Positions 26,075 to 35,164 of a DNA stretch of 64,000 nucleotides are shown piece after piece (the first letter of the stretch is position 1; each line of letters starts with the position of its first letter). A model generated the notes under the pieces. It saw only the letters and a program-made list of their open reading frames with translations, was not told where the DNA came from and made no database searches. This DNA comes from Neorhizobium sp. NCHU2750 (GTDB lineage Bacteria; Pseudomonadota; Alphaproteobacteria; Rhizobiales; Rhizobiaceae). The stretch covers positions 570,001 to 634,000 of the forward strand of contig NZ_CP030828.1 in assembly GCF_003597675.1 (NCBI RefSeq), read 5' to 3'. The position numbers were made by a program, and so were the translations under genes.

Positions 26075-26568
26075 AGACCGGGCGCATTCATCTCAAGGTC
26101 AATGGCCGGGACCATGAATTCGATCTCTCTCCCGACACGCCTTTGCTCTACGTGCTTCGCAACGATCTCTGTCTGAACGGCCCGAAATTCGGCTGCGGGC
26201 TGGGCGAATGCGGCGCCTGTTCCGTGCTTGTGAATGGCAGGACGGTGCGCTCGTGCTCGATCTCGGTGGCTGCTGCGGAGGGCAGGGAGATCGTCACACT
26301 GGAGGGACTTGGCACCGTCGATGCGCCGCATCCCGTGCAACGGGCCTTTGTCGAGCAACAGGCCGCCCAATGCGGTTACTGCCTCAATGGCATGATCATG
26401 GCGGTTGCCGGCCTCCTCAACCGCAATCCGGACCCGGCAGAAGACGATATCCGCGCGGCCCTCAAGGGGCATCTCTGTCGCTGCGGCACCCATATGGAAA
26501 TCCTCGCGGCAGCAAGGCGGGCCAGCCAGTTGATGCGGGAGGCGCAGTTGGTGGAGATACGGTCATGA
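26071..26568 (+). CDS. Molybdenum hydroxylase [2Fe-2S] subunit, NicA/IorA-like
   Basis: A 165-residue small subunit of the xanthine dehydrogenase family. The plant-type cluster ligands are Cys42, Cys47, Cys50 (GCGLGECGAC) and Cys62; the second cluster ligands are Cys101, Cys104 (QCGYCLNGMIM), Cys136 and Cys138 (HLCRCGTHMEI). The length and direct coupling (ATGA) to a large subunit with fused cytochromes c match nicotinate dehydrogenase NicA of Pseudomonas putida (157 residues). It passes electrons from the molybdenum centre towards the haem domains. Start ATG 26071 gives the standard family N-terminus; in-frame extension to 25894 is possible but lacks similarity. Confidence 0.9.
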   Translation: MKTGRIHLKVNGRDHEFDLSPDTPLLYVLRNDLCLNGPKFGCGLGECGACSVLVNGRTVRSCSISVAAAEGREIVTLEGLGTVDAPHPVQRAFVEQQAAQCGYCLNGMIMAVAGLLNRNPDPAEDDIRAALKGHLCRCGTHMEILAAARRASQLMREAQLVEIRS

Positions 26569-29500
26569 CCCAACAGCGCGAAACGATTGTCTCCGCCTAT
26601 TTCGATGCTGCCGGGGCTCTTCTTGTCGTGCGGCAGAATGCGACCGGTGAGCCGGAACTGTTTCTTGCCATCGAGCCGGGCTGTCGGGTTACCGCATTCA
26701 ATGGGCATGTCGACCTTGGTACCGGTATTCGTACCGCCCTCGCGCAGATCGTCGCCGAGGAACTGGATATAGGCTTCGACCGCGTGACCATGGTGCTCGG
26801 CACCACCACCGCCGTTCCGAACCAGGGGCCGACGATCGCCAGCGAAACGATCCAGTTTGCCGCAAAGCCGCTGCGCCAGGCCGCAGCAACGGCGCGCAGG
26901 CACCTGCTGGAGCGCGCCGCGGCATTGCACGCACTGGCGCCCGCCGCCCTGATGATCGAGAATGGCGTGATCCGGCCAAGGGCGGAATCCAACTGGGAGC
27001 TGAGTTTCGACGATCTCATTTCGGATCGCAACGAGCAGATCGAAATCGACCCTATGGCGCCCGTCAAGGCCGCAGGAGATTATCGGCTTGTCGGCCGAGG
27101 ACAGCCGCGCAGCGACATCGCCGCGAAGGCCGCGGGAACCTGGTCCTATGTTCATGACGTTCGCGTACCCGGCATGCTGCATGGGCGCGTCGTGCGCCCG
27201 CCCTATACCGGCTTCGACAGCGGCGATTTCGTTGGCCGCAGTCTGCTTGCGGTCGACGAAGCCTCGATTGCGCATCTCCCGGGTATCGTCTCCATCGTCG
27301 TGGACGGCGATTTCATCGGTATCGTTGCGACACGTGAGGAATTCGCCGCCCAGGCCGCCCGTGAACTCAAGGTGACATGGAGGGAATTGCCGGAGTTCCA
27401 GGACCTTAACGATCCGGAAGAGCCGATCCGAAGGAACAGCGGCAAGCCACGCCTGTTGCGCGACCAGGGCGACGTCGAGCGGGCGCTGGCGGGAGCGGCG
27501 CCGCTGATGGAGCGCACCTATGTGTGGCCTTACCAGATGCATGCCTCGATCGGCCCATCCTGTGCCGTGGCGGACTGGAGGCCCGGCAGCCTGGTGGTCT
27601 GGTCGGGCACGCAGAACCCCTTTCCGATGCGGCGTGACCTGGCACTTCTGCTTGGTATGCCGGAGGGCGAGATTGTTGTCGAACGGCTGGAGGCGGCAGG
27701 CTGTTATGGCCGCAATTGCGCAGACGACGTGACGGCGGATGCCGCACTCCTTTCGCGGGCGGTGGGCAAGCCGGTCCGCGTACAGCTGACGAGGGAACAG
27801 GAACATGCCTGGGAGCCGAAAGGGGCAGCGCAGGTGATCGATGTTCGCGGCGGTCTCGACCTCGAAGGTGGGCCGGCCGGCTATGAATTCGATACCCGCT
27901 ATCCGTCCAATCTATCGCCAACGCTTGCGCTGGTCCTGACCGGGCGTGTGTCGAACATCGCGGATGTCTCCGATATGGGCGACCGTACGGCGATCCCGCC
28001 TTATGCCTTCGGCAATATGCGGGTCACCGTCCACGACATGCCGCCGATCGCCCGTGCCTCTTGGTTTCGCGGCGTCTCAGCCATGCCGAATTCGTTTGCG
28101 CATGAAAGCTTTATCGACGAATTGGCAGCTGCTGCGGGCGTCGATCCCGTCGAATACCGGCTTCGATATCTGACCGAGCCACGCTCCATCGATCTCGTGC
28201 GTGCCGTGACCGAGAGAGCCGGCTGGAAACCACGCACGCGGCCGGGAACCGAGGGCGGCGAGGGTGATCTGCTCTATGGCCGCGGTTTCGCCTATGCCGT
28301 TTATGTCCATGGCAAATTTCCGGGCATCGCCGCAGCCTGGTCGGCCTGGGTCGCAGATGTTGCGGTCAACAGGAAGACCGGCGAGATCGCGGTCACCAAG
28401 ATTACCGTCGGCCAGGATTCCGGGATGATGATCAACCCAGACGGGGTGAAGCATCAGATCCATGGTAATGTCATCCAGTCGCTGAGCCGGGTGTTGAAGG
28501 AAAAGGTCAGTTTCGACGGTGCCAGGGTCGAAAGCCTCGAATGGGGCGGTTATCCGATCATGACTTTCCCGGAAGTGCCGGATATCGATGTGCTGATGGT
28601 GCGGCGCCCGGATGACGAGCCGCTTGGCGTCGGCGAGTCCGCCTCGGTTCCGAGTGCTGCGGCGATCGTCAACGCGGTCTATGATGCGACCGGTCTGAGG
28701 TTCCGCGAACTGCCTTTGACGCCTGACCGAGTTCTGGCCGCGTTGCGCGAACAGCGTGGCGAGCACCTTCCTGCACCGGCAGTCGCGCAGGCGAAGAGGC
28801 GCGGCTGGTGGACACTGCCACTGGCGCTGGCCGGCATTGCCGGTGCAATTGCCGGAGGCATTACGCTCGCATCTCCTATTCGGGGGAGTTTTGCGCCCAT
28901 TCCGCGACCGGATCCCGGCGTCTTCAGTTCGGCGACAATCGAAAAAGGCAGGCTGGTCGCCGCGGCTGCGGGCTGCAACGTCTGTCACGAGGGTACGGAC
29001 GGCACGCCCTTCGCCGGTGGCCACGCATTCGAAACGCCCTTCGGAACGGTCTACTCCACCAATATCTCGCCCGATCCTGTTCATGGGATCGGAAACTGGT
29101 CTTACCCCGCTTTCGCACGGGCTATGCGTGAAGGGGTGGCCCGTGATGGCCGGCATCTCTACCCCGTTCATCCCTACACGTCTTTTGCCGGTGTGGATGA
29201 GGCCGATCTGCAGGCGCTCTACGCTTACCTGATGACGGCGGCACCGTCGGACGCCAAGTCGCCGACGAACGAGCTGAAGCCGCCTTTCAATATCCGCGGT
29301 CTGCTGGCGGGCTGGAATGCGCTTTATCTCGACCCTCAGCCCTTCAAGCCCGATCAGACCCGAAGCGCGAGCTGGAACCGTGGCGCCTATCTGGTGGAGA
29401 CGCTTGGCCATTGTTCCGCCTGTCATACAGAACGCAATATGCTTGGTGCCGAAAGGCAGGGCGAGGCGCATCTTGCCGGTGGTTATGCCGATGGCTGGTC

Positions 29501-30122
29501 GGCACCCTCCATCAATGGAGCAGGGGGTGGTCCCATCGGTTGGACCCGCGCAGCACTCTACGATTATCTTCGTACCGGCCATTCCGCCGAGCACGGCAGT
29601 GCAGGCGGTCCGATGGCCGAGGTGGTCGGTTCGCTTGCAGCCCTCCCGGATGAGGATATCGCCGCAATATCCGAATACCTTGCCGGCCGCGGCGAGGCCG
29701 TTTCGAGTGATGAGGCCAGTCGCCAGAAGGGCTTGAGACTGGCGGCCTCCGAGGCGGCAAAGCCCTCTGCGCTGGAGATCGCACCTGCCGGCGCGCGCAT
29801 ATTCGAAGGTGCCTGCGCTTCCTGCCACGAAAATGGCACGCCACTGGCCAGCCTTGCACTGCGTTCCGGGCTTTCGGCTTCGAGGCCGGATAATGTCGTC
29901 AATGCCATTCTAAAGGGGATGCATGCGCCGGCCGTGCTGACCGAAAAGGCGAGTGCCGAAGATCTGGAGATCATGCAGATGCCCGGCTTCTCCCAGAGCC
30001 TCAGTGATCGCCAGATCAGCGATCTTGCAGCCTATCTGAGGGCACGGTTTGCACCCGGCAAGCCTGCGTGGGAGGGCGTGAAAGAGGCGGTGGCGAGGGC
30101 GAGGGGGCGTGCCGGAGGGTGA
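26565..30122 (+). CDS. NicB/IorB-like molybdopterin hydroxylase large subunit fused to three cytochrome c domains
   Basis: An 1185-residue fusion. Residues ~1-740 are the aldehyde oxidase/xanthine dehydrogenase large subunit in the order seen in IorB-type enzymes: FNGHVDLGTGIRTALAQIV near 45-63 precedes the GRGQPRSDIAAKAAGTWSYV block (~180), and the active-site Glu691 is in LGVGESASVPSA. A membrane anchor follows (~747-768, WWTLPLALAGIAGAIAGG), then three haem-c sites: CNVCH 804-808, CSACH 950-954, CASCH 1084-1088. Size and layout match P. putida NicB (about 1187 residues), which hydroxylates nicotinate at C6 with cytochromes as acceptors. Substrate here could be nicotinate or another N-heteroaromatic acid. 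No Sec signal is seen, so how the haem part reaches the periplasm is unclear, as in NicB. Confidence 0.9.
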   Translation: MTQQRETIVSAYFDAAGALLVVRQNATGEPELFLAIEPGCRVTAFNGHVDLGTGIRTALAQIVAEELDIGFDRVTMVLGTTTAVPNQGPTIASETIQFAAKPLRQAAATARRHLLERAAALHALAPAALMIENGVIRPRAESNWELSFDDLISDRNEQIEIDPMAPVKAAGDYRLVGRGQPRSDIAAKAAGTWSYVHDVRVPGMLHGRVVRPPYTGFDSGDFVGRSLLAVDEASIAHLPGIVSIVVDGDFIGIVATREEFAAQAARELKVTWRELPEFQDLNDPEEPIRRNSGKPRLLRDQGDVERALAGAAPLMERTYVWPYQMHASIGPSCAVADWRPGSLVVWSGTQNPFPMRRDLALLLGMPEGEIVVERLEAAGCYGRNCADDVTADAALLSRAVGKPVRVQLTREQEHAWEPKGAAQVIDVRGGLDLEGGPAGYEFDTRYPSNLSPTLALVLTGRVSNIADVSDMGDRTAIPPYAFGNMRVTVHDMPPIARASWFRGVSAMPNSFAHESFIDELAAAAGVDPVEYRLRYLTEPRSIDLVRAVTERAGWKPRTRPGTEGGEGDLLYGRGFAYAVYVHGKFPGIAAAWSAWVADVAVNRKTGEIAVTKITVGQDSGMMINPDGVKHQIHGNVIQSLSRVLKEKVSFDGARVESLEWGGYPIMTFPEVPDIDVLMVRRPDDEPLGVGESASVPSAAAIVNAVYDATGLRFRELPLTPDRVLAALREQRGEHLPAPAVAQAKRRGWWTLPLALAGIAGAIAGGITLASPIRGSFAPIPRPDPGVFSSATIEKGRLVAAAAGCNVCHEGTDGTPFAGGHAFETPFGTVYSTNISPDPVHGIGNWSYPAFARAMREGVARDGRHLYPVHPYTSFAGVDEADLQALYAYLMTAAPSDAKSPTNELKPPFNIRGLLAGWNALYLDPQPFKPDQTRSASWNRGAYLVETLGHCSACHTERNMLGAERQGEAHLAGGYADGWSAPSINGAGGGPIGWTRAALYDYLRTGHSAEHGSAGGPMAEVVGSLAALPDEDIAAISEYLAGRGEAVSSDEASRQKGLRLAASEAAKPSALEIAPAGARIFEGACASCHENGTPLASLALRSGLSASRPDNVVNAILKGMHAPAVLTEKASAEDLEIMQMPGFSQSLSDRQISDLAAYLRARFAPGKPAWEGVKEAVARARGRAGG

Positions 30123-30182
30123 TTTGACGCAAACCTAACAGGTCGAAACACACGGGTCTGCCCGGCCGAAGGCCGTCGCCTC

Positions 30183-31019
30183 TCACCCCACAAACGCCCG
30201 TTCGACGACGAAGGTGGCAGGCTTGTTGTTGGCGCCTTCGACAAGCCCGAAACCTTCCAGCATGGCGGACGTATCCTTGATCATCGCCATCGAGCCGCAG
30301 ATCATCCCCCGGTCGATCTCCGGATCAATTCGCGGCAGGCCGGTCATCTCGAAAAATCGGCCGTCGGTCATCAGGTCCGTAATCCTGCCCATGCGCGGAA
30401 ACGTCTGGCGTGTCGTGCTGGTGAACAATTTGAGGCGACCCTCCACCAGATCGCCAACCAGAGGGTCGTCCCGCAGGTCTTCGACAAGGCGGGTGATATA
30501 GGTCAGCTCATCCACCTGGCGGCAGGTCTGGACCAGCACGACTTCCTCGAATTTCTCATAGGTCTCGGGATCACGCACGAGGCTGGCAAAGGGGGCAACG
30601 CCAGTGCCGGTCGAAAGCAGATAGAGCCGCTTGCCCGGCAGAAGCGCATCAAGCACCAATGTACCGGTCGGCTTCTTGCGCATCAGCACCGTATCGCCCG
30701 GCTTTATCTTCTGCAGATGTTCCGTCAGCGGCCCATTGGCAACCTTGATCGAGAAGAATTCGATCTCGTCGTCCCAGGAGGGGCTGGCGATCGAATAGGC
30801 ACGGAAAACCGGCTTCTGGGCGTTTGGCAGCCCGATCATCACGAATTCACCGGAGCGGAAGCGAAAGCTCGCCGGACGCGTGATGCGAAAGCGGAACAGA
30901 CGATCGGTGAAATGTTCGACAGCCACGACCTTTTCCGCGAACACATTGTCCGGAACGGCAAAGGTGGCTGCAACTTCCGCGACCGCGTGCATATTCGTGG
31001 CCAAGCCGCCTTCCGTCAT
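30183..31019 (-). CDS. fpr: Ferredoxin-NADP+ reductase (bacterial subclass FPR)
   Basis: A 278-residue FAD-binding reductase. FAD motif RAYSIASPSWDDEIEFFSIKV (~72-92, the RxYS signature), NADP motif LLSTGTGVAPFASLVRDPET (~135-154), and the C-terminal VERAFVG typical of alphaproteobacterial Fpr. It interconverts NADPH and reduced ferredoxin. ATG 31019 follows GAGG at 6 bases; an upstream ATG at 31049 lies inside an operator and before the predicted transcript start. This appears to be a pathway-dedicated copy: its promoter shares the palindrome found upstream of the Hnr-like reductase, a ferredoxin-dependent family, so it likely supplies that enzyme. Confidence 0.9.
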   Translation of the reverse strand: MTEGGLATNMHAVAEVAATFAVPDNVFAEKVVAVEHFTDRLFRFRITRPASFRFRSGEFVMIGLPNAQKPVFRAYSIASPSWDDEIEFFSIKVANGPLTEHLQKIKPGDTVLMRKKPTGTLVLDALLPGKRLYLLSTGTGVAPFASLVRDPETYEKFEEVVLVQTCRQVDELTYITRLVEDLRDDPLVGDLVEGRLKLFTSTTRQTFPRMGRITDLMTDGRFFEMTGLPRIDPEIDRGMICGSMAMIKDTSAMLEGFGLVEGANNKPATFVVERAFVG

Positions 31020-31035
31020 GATGACCTCGTCAAAA

Positions 31036-31081
31036 TCGTTTGCATGCAAATGATATTGCCGTCAAAAGGCCATTCAGTCAA
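31036..31081 (-). promoter_or_regulatory. fpr promoter with TTTGCA-TGCAAA operator
   Basis: On the minus strand TTGACT (31081-31076), 17 bases, CAATAT (31058-31053), then the perfect 12-bp palindrome TTTGCATGCAAA at 31050-31039. The wider 20-bp dyad ATCNTTTGCATGCAAANGAT is nearly perfect. The palindrome centre is 36 bases from the -35 start, exactly as in the hnr and hyuA promoters. A bound repressor would cover the transcription start. Confidence 0.65.
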
Positions 31082-31088
31082 GAATTGT

Positions 31089-32552
31089 TCAGCCAACCGT
31101 GGGCGTCGAGAGAAGCCAAAGGCCGAACACCGTATATCCGACCATGACCAGCGCCAGAGAAATCTGGCTGACGGTCGCGCGTGCAGGGCTTTTCAGGCGT
31201 TGCAACGCAATCATGTGGGCAAGCAGGATGCCGATGCAATGACCGATGGCGATGACTGCCGTCTGGGTGGTCCAGACCGTCTGAACATTATGGATATCGG
31301 TCAGCACCGATCCTGTGACATGCCAATGCGCCGTACCGAACAGATCCCATCCCCGGTGGAATGGGTCGGATATGACCGCATAGAGATACTGACCGTTCAT
31401 CAAAAGTAGGCCGAGATAGTGCGCTGCGTGAAAGGCGACCGAGATCGGCACGATCGAATAGACCAGATGTGTTGCAAGTTGCACCATAACCCGCCAGCCG
31501 CGCTCGCCGACGAGCCATGCGCCGATCAGGACTGCGAAGAAATAGATCGAGGCGAGGATGATGGGTGCCGCGATGAGGCCAAGCGTATTCGGCAGCATCA
31601 CGCCGCTGCGACCGAGAAACTCGAGCGGATTGACCTCAATGGTCGCGAGCCATGTGAAAGTTTCTGCGAAGCCATCAAAAGAGGCCGTCCCGAGCGTCAG
31701 TAGCAGGAATATGGCGGCACTCGGGGAGGGCGGTTCTTCCGTCACGCATCTCTGGCCCGGCCAGGCGAAGTGGACGGTCGCCCATATACCTCCCGATCTG
31801 GGCGGTTCGATCTGAATTGGAGCGATCATGCCGATCATGCGGAAATAGACGGAGAAGGGCTCGCCGCGCCGTGTCCATTCTTCTTCGCCGAAGATCACCA
31901 CCGCCGCGAGATTGCCGAGCCAGTAGAGCGTAACGACCATGGCCAGACCGGGCGGGTCTTCCGGGGCAAGCGAGATCAATTCGAACCATGCAAAGCCAAA
32001 GAAAAGCAGGATGGCCGGCAGATAGCCCAGAGCCGCGGGAAGCTGCGCCATCGGCTCCCGTCCCAGCGGTCGCCCCGTCACCTTTCGCAGCATGGCGAGC
32101 GGTCCGGTCCAGGGATTGAACCACGGCCAGAGGTTTCCGAAAATGGCCTGCACCAGCGTGAACCCTACCCAGAACAGGGTCCAGACGACCAGCGGCAGAG
32201 GGTTTTCCAGTGGATCGGCCGTGGAATACAAGCCCGTTGCCACCAAAGCGGCAAGCACCAGGAAGCTGGCGCTGCTGACGATAACGGTTGGCACAACCGG
32301 CCTGTTGGTCAAGATGAAAACCGCTTTGCTGGCTCGGGAGAACCATGCGGCGGGAACAAGAAGAAGGGCGACGAAAGTAACCGCGACGACGATTGCCCCG
32401 CCGGTCATGTAATAGTCGGTCGGCAGCAGCATCACCATGCCGCGCTCGGTGCCGTGTGCATACGCACAATCAGGCGCAAAAAGGCCGGCTGTGGCTGCGA
32501 CGAAAAATGTTAAAAAAATACCGGGATTTAGGCCGTTGACCTGAAGTTTCAT
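31089..32552 (-). CDS. Polytopic membrane protein of unknown function, His-rich
   Basis: A ~487-residue inner-membrane protein (MKLQVNGLNPGIFLTFFVAA...) with a Sec-type signal (cleavage near CAYAHG) and about eleven or twelve further helices. The region after the signal begins AHGTERG; near the C-terminus several conserved-looking histidines lie in or beside helices (SVAFHAAHYLGLLLM, FGTAHWHVTGSVLTDIHN, IGHCIGILLAHMIAL). Clustered His in helices is typical of haem- or metal-binding membrane proteins, but no family is recognised. ATG 32552 follows GAGGG. It lies downstream of a regulon palindrome and upstream of fpr, suggesting an electron-transfer, transport or metal role in the same pathway. 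Confidence 0.7.
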   Translation of the reverse strand: MKLQVNGLNPGIFLTFFVAATAGLFAPDCAYAHGTERGMVMLLPTDYYMTGGAIVVAVTFVALLLVPAAWFSRASKAVFILTNRPVVPTVIVSSASFLVLAALVATGLYSTADPLENPLPLVVWTLFWVGFTLVQAIFGNLWPWFNPWTGPLAMLRKVTGRPLGREPMAQLPAALGYLPAILLFFGFAWFELISLAPEDPPGLAMVVTLYWLGNLAAVVIFGEEEWTRRGEPFSVYFRMIGMIAPIQIEPPRSGGIWATVHFAWPGQRCVTEEPPSPSAAIFLLLTLGTASFDGFAETFTWLATIEVNPLEFLGRSGVMLPNTLGLIAAPIILASIYFFAVLIGAWLVGERGWRVMVQLATHLVYSIVPISVAFHAAHYLGLLLMNGQYLYAVISDPFHRGWDLFGTAHWHVTGSVLTDIHNVQTVWTTQTAVIAIGHCIGILLAHMIALQRLKSPARATVSQISLALVMVGYTVFGLWLLSTPTVG

Positions 32553-32861
32553 GCGACCCTCGAATTCAGCGGCCAAGCCGGATTTCTACATCACGTTCAT
32601 CTGAAAATTAAGGCCTTCCATGGCCTTTGAACTTCCGCCAGACTGCGGCGAATCCTGCCGTCCGTGGTGCTCGGGAGCATGAAGAAATTATTCGTTGGCA
32701 TACAAACAGGAGGTGGCCCCGTTGTCCATGGTCGATCACCTAATTTTCAACGCTCCCGATGCGGCGCTTGTCAATCATCAAACATCGTGATTTGTTGGTA
32801 GGCGAATGATCTATCGCACAAGAATGACGGACGTTCTTTCCACTAAGAGGGGAAATCTAAA
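32553..32861. promoter_or_regulatory. Divergent region with operator C, membrane-protein gene and ABC operon
   Basis: The 309-bp gap holds TTGGCA-TACAAA at 32695-32706, a looser match to the palindromes at 25.9, 31.0, 38.2 and 42.0 kb. It is ~145 bases from the membrane-protein start and ~155 from the binding-protein start, so it could act on either transcript. No TTGACA lies at the 36-base spacing on either strand. The plus-strand gene has a strong AAGAGGGGAAA ribosome site at ~32845-32855. No small gene seen. Confidence 0.45.
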
Positions 32862-34169
32862 ATGACCGACAAGACCGCAGACCCGAAATCCTCATTGACG
32901 CGCCGCTCGACGCTTCTGGGAATGGGAGCCGCCGCCGGCGCCGGCGTTATCTCTTCCGTGTCGCCCGGCTTCGTTCGCTATGCTCAGGCACAATCGTCCG
33001 AACCGATCAAGCTCGGTTTCGAATGTCACCGCACCGGCATCGGTGCCTCCTATGGACGCTGGTACGAGCGCGTCGCCAATGCCGCAGTGAAGATCATCAA
33101 CGACGAAGGCGGCATCAATGGGCGACCGATCCAGCTGATCGTCGAGGATGACGGCACCGATCCCAAGCGCGGTGCCGAAGTCGTCGAGAAATTCGCCACC
33201 CAGCACAAGGTCGATGCCGTTTTCGGCACGCTTTTCTCGAATGTCGTCGTGGGCGCTGCGCCGCGCGCCGGCGAACTCAAGATGCCGTATCTCGTCGTGT
33301 CCGAAGGCACCCATGTGTCGTCGGGGAGCCTTAATCGCTATTGCTTCCAGCCCGGCATTACCGACGTCCGCAGCCAGGTCATTTCAATGGCGCCGTGGAT
33401 CACCAAGAATCTCGGCAAGAAGGTCACGATGATCTATCCGGACTATGCTTTCGGCTACGATCACCGCGACAACCTTCCGCCGGCGATCAAGGCGCAGGGC
33501 GGCGAAGTGCTGGAACTGATTGCCGTTCCGCCGACGGAAACGTCCTTTACCCGTTATCTGCCGCGTATTCCGAGCGACACGGATGTGCTTTACCACATCA
33601 TGGTAGGCCCCTCGGTGCTGACATTCGTCACCGAACTCGGGCAGTTCTACGGCTCGCAGCGACCGGCGATCTTCGGTTTCATGGACAGTATCGAAGCCGT
33701 CGACCTTGCCACACCGCAGCTCGGCTTTCTCGATGGCACCTATTTCTGGGAAGGCATGCCGCGTTACGCCCAGAAGGACCAGAGCCAGTGGGACAAGCTT
33801 TATCGCGCGGCCGTTGGCGTCAATGAGAACGGTGCCAGCGTCAAGGATCCGAAGGACATCTCCACCTATTCCCATATGTTCGGTGTCTGGGAGACGCTTT
33901 TCGTCATCAAACAGGCCATGCAGGCCGCCGGTTATTCCGGTCCGCAGGACAAGGCGAAGTTCATAGAAGCGCTTGAGGCGATACAAAAGTTCGATGAAGG
34001 TCGCGATCACCCGCAGGGCGACAAGATCTTCAACGGCAAGAACCACCAGGCCTATGGCCACCAGAACATCTCAAAGGTCAATGGTACGCGCCTGGACGTC
34101 GTCCATCGCACCTCGATCGAGGACGGGATGTACGAGTCAAAGACCGACTATACGAAAATGTCTCTCTGA
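32862..34169 (+). CDS. Branched-chain-type ABC substrate-binding protein (Peripla_BP_6), Tat-like signal
   Basis: A 435-residue precursor. TRRSTLLGMGAAAGAG supplies a twin-arginine-like motif and hydrophobic core, with cleavage after YAQAQ (~residues 40-45). The mature protein begins EPIKLGFECHRTGIGASYGRWYERVANAAVKIINDEGGINGRP, the LivJ/AmiC-like type I periplasmic fold (named in pieces: IKLGFECHRTG, INDEGGINGRP). Binding proteins of this class take aliphatic amides, urea and aromatic acids as well as amino acids. It is the first gene of an SBP-LivH-LivM-LivG-LivF operon embedded in the heterocycle regulon, so the ligand is probably the heteroaromatic substrate. Confidence 0.9.
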   Translation: MTDKTADPKSSLTRRSTLLGMGAAAGAGVISSVSPGFVRYAQAQSSEPIKLGFECHRTGIGASYGRWYERVANAAVKIINDEGGINGRPIQLIVEDDGTDPKRGAEVVEKFATQHKVDAVFGTLFSNVVVGAAPRAGELKMPYLVVSEGTHVSSGSLNRYCFQPGITDVRSQVISMAPWITKNLGKKVTMIYPDYAFGYDHRDNLPPAIKAQGGEVLELIAVPPTETSFTRYLPRIPSDTDVLYHIMVGPSVLTFVTELGQFYGSQRPAIFGFMDSIEAVDLATPQLGFLDGTYFWEGMPRYAQKDQSQWDKLYRAAVGVNENGASVKDPKDISTYSHMFGVWETLFVIKQAMQAAGYSGPQDKAKFIEALEAIQKFDEGRDHPQGDKIFNGKNHQAYGHQNISKVNGTRLDVVHRTSIEDGMYESKTDYTKMSL

Positions 34170-34282
34170 CAGAGCCTTGAGCCGAGGGGGCCTCGTGCGG
34201 CGCCCTCGGTGTCTTCCGTGATCCTTTGCCGTCCGAATTATCCGGCAGGGGACGCGTGTGCCCTTGAACCAAGGAGAGAGTC

Positions 34283-35164
34283 TTGGCTTTCGGCCCGTTC
34301 CTGCTGCTTGCGACATTCGAAGGACTGCTCCAGGCCGCCGTTCTCACGCTGACCGCTCTGGGATTGTCGCTCGTCTTCGGCGTCATGCGCGTCGTCAACG
34401 TCGCGCATGGCGAATTCTACATGCTCGGTGCCGTCATCGCTTGGTGGGTGGCGTCGATGTTCGGCATGCATCCGGCGATCGGCTTTTTCGTCGCGCTGTT
34501 TGTCAGTCCGCTCATCGTCGGCGTCATCGCCTTCGCCAGCGAGAGGTTGATCCTCAAGCGGCTGAACTATGATCCGGAATCGACCATTGTTGCGACGATC
34601 GGCATGCTCTACATCATCCAGCAGACGGTGCTCCTGACCTACGGGCCGGATGCAAGACCGGTGCCGGCGCCCTTCTATTATCGCATCCAGCTGCCCTGGT
34701 TCGGCTATTCTGGTTACAATCTCTTTGTCGTTGCCGCGGCGATCGTGCTGCTTGTTGCCGTCTGGTTCGTGCTGGCCCGTACCCGGCTTGGCCTGATCAT
34801 GCGGGCTACCCAGTTCGATCGGGAGACGGCGCAGGCCTTCGGCATACCGATCGAGCGCGTTTATGCCTTCGTCTTTGCAGCGGGCGCGATGCTTGCCGCT
34901 ATTGCCGCCGTGCTGATCGTGCCGATCCGCCAGGCCTATTACCTGATGGGGCTCGATCCGCTGCTCCTGTCCTTTATCGTCGTCATCCTCGGCGGGCTCG
35001 GGAGCCTGAGGGGCACGGTCGTCGCAGCTCTGCTCATCGGCCTCAGCGACGGCATCATCTCTGTCTTCTTTTCGCCGACGCTGGCGAAGATGATTTCGAC
35101 CCTGCTTGTCGCGCTTGTGCTCGTCTTCAAGCCGGAAGGCCTGTTCGGAGCCAAGGCACGATGA
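34283..35164 (+). CDS. Branched-chain-type ABC permease, LivH family
   Basis: A 293-residue permease with about eight helices and LivH signatures TALGLSLVFGVMRVVNVAHGE (~22-41, including NVAHGEFYMLGA) and RATQFDRETAQAFGIP (~175). Translation probably begins at TTG 34283, eight bases after AAGGAGAGAG; no ATG near the start fits. Its TGA overlaps the next start. Confidence 0.9.
   Translation: MAFGPFLLLATFEGLLQAAVLTLTALGLSLVFGVMRVVNVAHGEFYMLGAVIAWWVASMFGMHPAIGFFVALFVSPLIVGVIAFASERLILKRLNYDPESTIVATIGMLYIIQQTVLLTYGPDARPVPAPFYYRIQLPWFGYSGYNLFVVAAAIVLLVAVWFVLARTRLGLIMRATQFDRETAQAFGIPIERVYAFVFAAGAMLAAIAAVLIVPIRQAYYLMGLDPLLLSFIVVILGGLGSLRGTVVAALLIGLSDGIISVFFSPTLAKMISTLLVALVLVFKPEGLFGAKAR

Noticed and set aside
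28077-29828. 583-codon minus-strand frame opposite the cytochrome part of the NicB-like gene
   Set aside because: The plus strand encodes the hydroxylase and CxxCH domains; the antisense product is Arg/Gly-rich and featureless.
30163-30175. Small CGGCC-GAA-GGCCG hairpin between convergent nicB-like and fpr genes
   Set aside because: Only five base pairs and no T run; common in GC-rich sequence.
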